A stretch of DNA of 13,982 bases from CAWELS01 sp964468205. GTDB lineage: Bacteria; Acidobacteriota; Terriglobia; Bryobacterales; Bryobacteraceae. Position numbers and translations under genes: made by a program. Location: the NCBI GenBank assembly GCA_964468205.1, contig CAYXVG010000105.1:1-13982 (forward strand), given 5' to 3'. Shown in pieces: positions 7,438 through 11,670 of the stretch. The notes under the pieces are model-generated. The model had not been told where the DNA came from and searched no databases. It was given only the letters and a program-made list of their open reading frames with translations. Numbering within the stretch: position 1 is the first letter of the stretch; the number at the start of each line of letters is the position of its first letter.

Positions 7438-7752
7438 TCAGCCGTACTTCTTCACGGCGTCTCCAATTGCGGCGGCAGCCTTCTCGAGATCTTCAGGAAC
7501 CATGACCGGGAGAACCTCGACTTTGGCATTGCAGGCCAGGAACCAAGGTTCGGCTACCGCCGGTATCTGCGAGGAATCCTCGAGATTGACAATGAGGATT
7601 CCTCCCCTCGTTCCATTCTCGGCGGTGAAATAGGCTGCTTCCGGCTTCAACTCGGCGAGAATCGATTCCACGGTGGATGCCAGGGTCCCATTCCTCGCCA
7701 GAGTGTTACCGGCCTGAACGTCCCAGGACAACTTGACTAGAAAACGCATCAT
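7438..7752 (-). CDS. Small conserved-type protein, likely dimeric alpha/beta-barrel fold
   Basis: This is a protein of 103-104 residues beginning MRFLVKLSWDVQAGN, with a central TVESILAELKPEAAYFTAEN and GGILIVNLEDSSQIPAVAEP, ending VMVPEDLEKAAAAIGDAVKKYG. The pattern is like small DUF3303-type or muconolactone-isomerase-like proteins with the dimeric ferredoxin-like barrel fold; I recognise it as a style common in acidobacteria, but no function is established. Two ATGs are adjacent (7752 and 7749). GGAGG lies 3 bases before the first and 6 before the second, so the second is the likelier start. It diverges from the second enolase-superfamily gene. It is cytoplasmic, with no signal peptide. 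Confidence 0.75.
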   Translation of the reverse strand: MMRFLVKLSWDVQAGNTLARNGTLASTVESILAELKPEAAYFTAENGTRGGILIVNLEDSSQIPAVAEPWFLACNAKVEVLPVMVPEDLEKAAAAIGDAVKKYG

Positions 7753-7816
7753 GAACCTCCAGAGTGTGATGGGAGCGAGTGTAGCACGGAAGGGCGCGCG
7801 GCGAAGAATGAAGAAC

Positions 7817-7828
7817 GAGTATATACTC
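7817..7828. promoter_or_regulatory. Perfect 12-bp palindrome GAGTATATACTC
   Basis: A perfect palindrome lies in the 120-bp spacer between the divergent small gene (7749/7752) and the enolase-superfamily gene (7873). Its right half contains TATACT, which could serve as a -10 for the rightward gene, but no good -35 lies 17 bp upstream. An operator for a dimeric repressor is a fair guess; no cognate regulator gene is adjacent. Confidence 0.4.
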
Positions 7829-7872
7829 CTGAGTGGCCGCAGAAGCGAACGGCCAGAACAGGAGAGAAAGCA

Positions 7873-9279
7873 ATGAGCGAGAGAGTGGGACTCAGCCGCC
7901 GCGGGCTGCTCGGCGGGGCCGCCGCCGGAGGGACGCTGCTGCAGCCGGCCGACGCCGGGGCCGCCGCCGGAGGGACGCTGCTGCAGCCGGCCGACGCCGG
8001 GGCCGACGCGCAGGACTCTCCGTCCGTGAGCTTCAACAGGAACTCAGCGCCGAGCCAGTTGAGAATCACGGACATGCGGGCGTGCCGGATCGCGTCCGGG
8101 CTGGACTATCCGATAATCCGCATTGACACGAACCAGGGCGTCTCCGGGTATGGCGAGGTTCGCGACGCCGGAGTGGAGGGCATCGCTTTGGTGCTCAAGC
8201 CACACCTGGTGGGGAAGAACCCGCTGAGCATCGAGCCGGTTCTGGACCGGATCCGAAAGTTTTCCAACCATCTGCGCATGGGTGGCGGCTACAGTGCGGT
8301 GGACATCGCTCTGCACGACATCGCGGGCAAGGTCTACGGGGTGCCGTGCTGGCGCCTCCTCGGTTCCAAGTACCGTGACCGTGTGCGAGTGTACTGCCAC
8401 CTGCCTCCCAGGAGCGACCGTAAGGCTTTCGAAGAAGGGGTCCGCCGGCGGAAGGAGATGGGCTTCACTTTCTTCAAGACAAGCTGGTCAGCCGCCCTGG
8501 TGGACGGCGTGCCTGGCGCGGTCAACGAAAACGGGGCCGCCACTGACAAGGGCCTGAAGCTGATGTGCGAGGTGCTGGACATGATCCGCGACACGATCGG
8601 CTGGGAGGCTTCGCTGGCGCTCGATCACCTCGGCAGCCGGCTGCGCGTGAACGATTGCATCCGGTATGTGAAGGCGCTGGAACCTTATAATTTGGCGTTC
8701 GCGGAGGATGTGCTGCCGGCGCTCCCGGGTGAGTCGGGTCACGGCGGCAATACGTCCCACGACTGGCGCCGCTACAAGGAAATCAAGGATGCCACCACGA
8801 CGCCGCTGGCGGTGGGCGAGGACCTCTTCGGGCTGGAAGAAGGTTTCGCCGACTTCATCGATAACCGGGCGGTCGACATCGTGCACATCGAGCCGCTGAC
8901 AGCGGGAGGCATCCGCGAGACCAAACGCATCGCGGACTACGCGGCGATGAAGAGCATTCCAACCGCGGTCCACTGCTGCGTATCCCCGGTCGGCACGATT
9001 GCGGACGTGCACGCGATCGCCACTGTCCGGGACTTCATGGCCCTGGAGAGAAACAACGCCTATCTGGATCTTCCGTGGTGGCAGGACCTGGTGACGGGCA
9101 TTCCCAAGCCGCTCATCGAGAACGGCTACATCGCGGTGCCGGAGGCTCCGGGATTGGGGGTGGAGCTGAACGAGGAGGTGGTGAAGCAGCACCTGCGGAA
9201 GCCGGGTTACTTCGAGCCGACGCCACAATACGACGAGTACATCCTGGACGATTTCCGGCGCGGCGGGCCGGTGAAGTGA
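7873..9279 (+). CDS. Tat-exported enolase-superfamily protein (mandelate racemase group), second copy type
   Basis: The 468-residue protein starts with a twin-arginine motif (SRRGLLGGAAAGG). The capping domain lies at about 62-165 and the barrel follows. Putative residues are Lys202 (FFKTSW), metal ligands Asp251 (LALDHLG), Glu278 (FAEDV) and Glu316 (VGEDLFG), and His367 (TAVHCC), so all three usual acidic ligands are present. It ends with EAPGLGVEL, a common C-terminal element that is also present in the gene at 5087-6355. Members are racemases, cycloisomerases or sugar-acid dehydratases, and the substrate here is unknown. AGGAGAG precedes the ATG by about 8 bases. A 42-bp tandem duplication lengthens the signal/linker by 14 residues (GAAAGGTLLQPADA twice). 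The protein is only distantly similar to the first enolase-superfamily protein, so this is not a recent gene duplication. Confidence 0.9.
   Translation: MSERVGLSRRGLLGGAAAGGTLLQPADAGAAAGGTLLQPADAGADAQDSPSVSFNRNSAPSQLRITDMRACRIASGLDYPIIRIDTNQGVSGYGEVRDAGVEGIALVLKPHLVGKNPLSIEPVLDRIRKFSNHLRMGGGYSAVDIALHDIAGKVYGVPCWRLLGSKYRDRVRVYCHLPPRSDRKAFEEGVRRRKEMGFTFFKTSWSAALVDGVPGAVNENGAATDKGLKLMCEVLDMIRDTIGWEASLALDHLGSRLRVNDCIRYVKALEPYNLAFAEDVLPALPGESGHGGNTSHDWRRYKEIKDATTTPLAVGEDLFGLEEGFADFIDNRAVDIVHIEPLTAGGIRETKRIADYAAMKSIPTAVHCCVSPVGTIADVHAIATVRDFMALERNNAYLDLPWWQDLVTGIPKPLIENGYIAVPEAPGLGVELNEEVVKQHLRKPGYFEPTPQYDEYILDDFRRGGPVK
7915..8004 (+). repeat. In-frame 42-bp tandem duplication in a Tat signal region
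   Basis: The unit at 7915-7956 is repeated exactly at 7957-7998, and six further bases of a third copy follow. It encodes the 14-residue peptide GAAAGGTLLQPADA twice, within and just after the hydrophobic part of the Tat signal. The identity of the copies indicates a recent slippage or duplication event. Confidence 0.95.
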
Positions 9280-9461
9280 GAGAGCGAGAGGTTGTTACTC
9301 CGCGGATTCGTGGGGCGGACCGGTTGCCGGCGCGGGTCTTTCGGGTCGCGCTTGGAAGTGAACAATTCGGGCGACGGATAGGGGATCCGCACGGTTCCGG
9401 CAAGCGCTGAGTCCGAGCCCGAGGAGACAGTTTCCGCTGCCGAAGACACGCGGAGCGGTGG

Positions 9462-9491
9462 GGGAGCGGGCGGAGACCGCGCCGCCCTCCC
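9462..9491. terminator. Possible stem-loop downstream of enolase-superfamily gene
   Basis: GGGAG-GGCGG (9462-9473, with a 2-base CG bulge) can pair with CCGCC-CTCCC (9482-9491) around an 8-base loop. It lies about 180 bp after the stop codon of the upstream gene. No T-run follows, so it is at best a weak or Rho-assisted terminator, or simply a stable RNA hairpin. Confidence 0.25.
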
Positions 9492-9531
9492 GAGCGGGCA
9501 ACGGCGCTTGAGAACCCGGCCGTCATCAGGC

Positions 9532-9639
9532 CATGGGAGGAGAAGCGCACAACACCGTGAAAGTCCGTGTGTTGACGGTCACGATAGTGGTGGTACCAGA
9601 CACATGGGAGGAGAGGCGCACAACACCGTGAAAGTCCGT
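9532..9639. repeat. Two 37-bp direct repeats, 34 bp apart
   Basis: CATGGGAGGAGA, then A or G, then GCGCACAACACC and GTGAAAGTCCGT occur at 9532-9568 and 9603-9639, with one mismatch in 37 bp. A unique 34-bp sequence separates them. No third copy is visible. They lie about 150-250 bp upstream of the promoter of the regulator/oxidoreductase operon. Confidence 0.93.
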
Positions 9640-9722
9640 AGGCAGCGCTTGCGGGTTGAAACGCTCGGCTGCTTGAACAAAATAAAGAATCTGAAGAATC
9701 GCCGGCTCGGGGACTCTCACGG

Positions 9723-9739
9723 GCCAGATTCTGTCTGGC
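9723..9739. promoter_or_regulatory. Inverted repeat upstream of operon promoter
   Basis: GCCAGA (9723-9728) and TCTGGC (9734-9739) form a perfect 6-bp dyad around TTCTG, centred about 55 bp upstream of the -35 box. A MerR-type or other activator/repressor could bind here. This role is inference from position only. Confidence 0.35.
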
Positions 9740-9785
9740 AGCAGATTTCACGTGGTAAACAAAACGCATAAAACGACGAAAACTC

Positions 9786-9814
9786 TTGACTTAGGAGTAT
9801 GGGGTCTGTATATT
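9786..9814 (+). promoter_or_regulatory. Sigma-70-like promoter of the regulator/oxidoreductase operon
   Basis: TTGACT (9786-9791) and TATATT (9809-9814) are separated by exactly 17 bp, close to the vegetative consensus, in a locally AT-rich stretch. Transcription would begin near 9821, about 47 bases before the ATG at 9868. This placement argues that the longer open frame from 9799, which overlaps the -10 box, is not used. Confidence 0.75.
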
Positions 9815-9867
9815 ATGAATTTCAGTACTGCCTGTTTCGTGGAGTCACCGAAGGGCATAGCAGACTA

Positions 9868-10737
9868 ATGCAAGATGATGGACGGCTACTGAGCACAGGA
9901 GAAGCAGCGAAGCTCTGCTCGGTTACCCGTGACACGATTCTCAAATGGATTAAACGGGGGAGGCTCTCCCCGGTGCGAACGGCCGGCGGGCACTACCGGA
10001 TTGCTCAGAACGACATCGAGCGTTTCGTTCCGTCGCCGTCGCCGGCGCGGGCCAGAGCGAATCGAGGCGAGCCAGTTTCCAACGTTGGCGCTCACGCGTA
10101 TTGCTGGGAATTTCTTGCGCCTGGCAGAGCGGCGAAGGACGAATGCCGTTTCTGTCTTGCCTACCAGGTTGGAGCGAATTGGTGTTTCCGATTGAAGCAG
10201 GCAATCGACCTGGGCTCGACGCGCTGTTGCTGCGGGCCGGAGAACTGCGAGGACTGCCCTTACTACCGGCGGGTTAGAGGGCTGCCGACCCGGGTGCTGG
10301 TGGTCGCCTCGGGCCGCGACCTTGCCACCGGGTTGAGCCGGGACCAGAATCTGGAGGTAAGCCTTGCCCACAACGATTACGAGGCGGCGCAGATGGTTAC
10401 CCGGCTACACCCCGCCATTGCGGTGGTGGACGAGGATAACCGCAGTTTCGACGCCGAGGCCCTTATCCGGAATCTCCAGCAGGACCGGCACGCCGCGGGC
10501 ATGCGGATTGTCCGCGCCGTCGGCCGGCGCCCCGCCGGGCGGACAGTGGCGACGGCGCGCCGCGAGGTCATCCACGTGATGAAGAAACCGCTGGATGGCG
10601 ACACACTGCTCGGGGTTCTGCCCAAACTCCCGAGCCCGGCTCAACGCTTGGCCGCTCCGACCCCGGAGGGCGCCGGCATTCGAGCGACGACGCATCCCGC
10701 AACCGATTTCGAGAAAGGTGAGGAACGAAGAGGATGA
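9868..10737 (+). CDS. MerR/excisionase-type HTH regulator with Cys-rich module and pseudo-receiver domain
   Basis: From the ATG at 9868 the protein has 289 residues in three parts. Residues 7-55 are a MerR/excisionase-like helix-turn-helix (LLSTGEAAKLCSVTRDTILK, then GGHYRI). Residues 78-133 hold nine cysteines (79, 93, 96, 106, 120-122, 127, 130) in a CWEF...CxxC...CF...CCC...CxxCPYY pattern, like the CWE...CxxCxxY modules I recall from bacterial signalling proteins; it may bind an Fe-S cluster or zinc. Residues 141-254 resemble a response-regulator receiver: Asp188 and the KP pair (Lys240-Pro241) are kept, but the acidic pair (VLVVAS) and the Ser/Thr (IVRAV) are missing. Its stop overlaps the next start by ATGA, so it is probably translationally coupled to the oxidoreductase genes it may control. 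A frame extending to 9799 would cover the promoter and is rejected. Confidence 0.85.
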   Translation: MQDDGRLLSTGEAAKLCSVTRDTILKWIKRGRLSPVRTAGGHYRIAQNDIERFVPSPSPARARANRGEPVSNVGAHAYCWEFLAPGRAAKDECRFCLAYQVGANWCFRLKQAIDLGSTRCCCGPENCEDCPYYRRVRGLPTRVLVVASGRDLATGLSRDQNLEVSLAHNDYEAAQMVTRLHPAIAVVDEDNRSFDAEALIRNLQQDRHAAGMRIVRAVGRRPAGRTVATARREVIHVMKKPLDGDTLLGVLPKLPSPAQRLAAPTPEGAGIRATTHPATDFEKGEERRG

Positions 10738-11657
10738 AACAACCGAAGCAGCCCGATGGCGCGGGCGATACTCCACGCCGGAAATTCTTCCGGGCGATTG
10801 GCGGAGCGGGAACCGGCCTGGTGACCGCCCTCGCTGGTTTCAAGACGCTGGAAATGAGCGAAGCGGCGGCCGCGCCGCTGCCGCCCGTGCTGGCCGAGGC
10901 GAACGGTAATTTGATGGTGCGGATGCAGCAGGAGCTCGAGCGGACGATTGCCGGTGGCAATACACCTGGCTGGCTGATGGTGGTCGACACGCGGAAGTGC
11001 ATCGGCTGCGACGCCTGCACGGTGGCCTGCCGGGCGGAGAATCCGACCGGGCCCGCGGGCGGATTCCGACGCGTCGTGCAGATCCGTCTGACCCCGGAGG
11101 TGCGTCCTATTTCCATCTTCAAGCCGATTAATTGCGTGCAGTGCGATGACCCCCCGTGCATGCGCGCCGTGCCGGACGGAATGATCACAAAGCGGCCCGA
11201 CGGGATCGTCGAATTCGACTATCAAAGACTGAGAGGCTCGTACGCCGCTGCCGCCGCGGACGCTTGTCCCTTCGATGCAATCCACGTCGATGACGGCAAA
11301 ACCTTCACCGAGAACACCCCGGCTCCCCAAGGCTACGAAGAGCGCAGCTTTATCGAGAACGGCGCCGAGTACAGCCGCAAGCCGGGCGCTAACCCGCTGA
11401 AAGACACCGCGCGGAAATGCACTTTTTGCAGCCATCTGCTGGAGGTGGGAGTGCTTCCGGCCTGCGTGACGACCTGCATTGGCGGGGCCATGTACTTCGG
11501 AGACGGCAATGATCCCGGTAGCCTCGTCAACGAAGTGACCGACGGGCGGCGCCGGTTTGAGAGCAGCGTATTCCAAGCCGTGAAGCCTCGTGTGATCTAT
11601 TTCGAGGAGCCAATGCCGGCGGCATCCAACATGGATTGCTCGGTGTGCCACTACTAA
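10734..11657 (+). CDS. Tat-exported iron-sulfur subunit (NrfC/TtrB-like) with three predicted [4Fe-4S] sites and a CxxCH tail
   Basis: This 307-residue protein is the electron-transfer partner of the molybdoenzyme encoded 13 bp downstream. A twin-arginine motif (PRRKFFRAIGG) at 14-24 indicates export. Cysteine motifs: motif 1 CIGCDACTVAC (Cys89, 92, 95, 99); motif 2 CVQCDDPPC (134, 137, 142) with Val146 where the fourth Cys is usual; motif 3 keeps only Cys178 (ACPF), with Gly168, Ala171 and Ala174 in place of Cys; motif 4 CTFC...CVTTC (229, 232, 244, 248). By family pairing, motif 3's first three Cys and motif 2's last Cys bind one cluster, so exactly that cluster is lost. The protein ends DCSVCHY, a CxxCH c-heme-like motif at 302-306. 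The start ATG overlaps the regulator's stop. Confidence 0.92.
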   Translation: MKQPKQPDGAGDTPRRKFFRAIGGAGTGLVTALAGFKTLEMSEAAAAPLPPVLAEANGNLMVRMQQELERTIAGGNTPGWLMVVDTRKCIGCDACTVACRAENPTGPAGGFRRVVQIRLTPEVRPISIFKPINCVQCDDPPCMRAVPDGMITKRPDGIVEFDYQRLRGSYAAAAADACPFDAIHVDDGKTFTENTPAPQGYEERSFIENGAEYSRKPGANPLKDTARKCTFCSHLLEVGVLPACVTTCIGGAMYFGDGNDPGSLVNEVTDGRRRFESSVFQAVKPRVIYFEEPMPAASNMDCSVCHY

Positions 11658-11670
11658 GGGAAGGAAAGCC

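Larger units (their letters stand above)
9280..9785. other. 506-bp gene-less region with repeats and dyads
   Basis: No protein-coding gene is supported here on either strand; open frames are short, lack ribosome sites and overlap repeats. The region holds a GC-rich stem-loop (9462-9491), two 37-bp direct repeats (9532-9568, 9603-9639), a 6-bp inverted repeat (9723-9739), and an increasingly AT-rich stretch leading into the promoter at 9786. It separates the enolase-superfamily gene from the respiratory operon and looks like an upstream control region. Confidence 0.7.

Noticed and set aside
9330..9351. GCGCG...CGCGC dyad after the second enolase-superfamily gene as a terminator
   Set aside because: Five GC pairs with a 12-base loop and no T-run are expected by chance in such GC-rich DNA.
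9532..9639. Minimal CRISPR array (37-bp repeat, 34-bp spacer)
   Set aside because: The sizes fit, but there are only two repeats, no cas genes nearby, and the repeat lacks an obvious internal dyad or a typical CRISPR terminus. Direct repeats of another kind are more likely.
9799..9867. Earlier start at 9799 for the HTH regulator
   Set aside because: It would place the start codon between the -35 and -10 boxes of a near-consensus promoter, and the extra 23 residues precede a normal HTH N-terminus at 9868.
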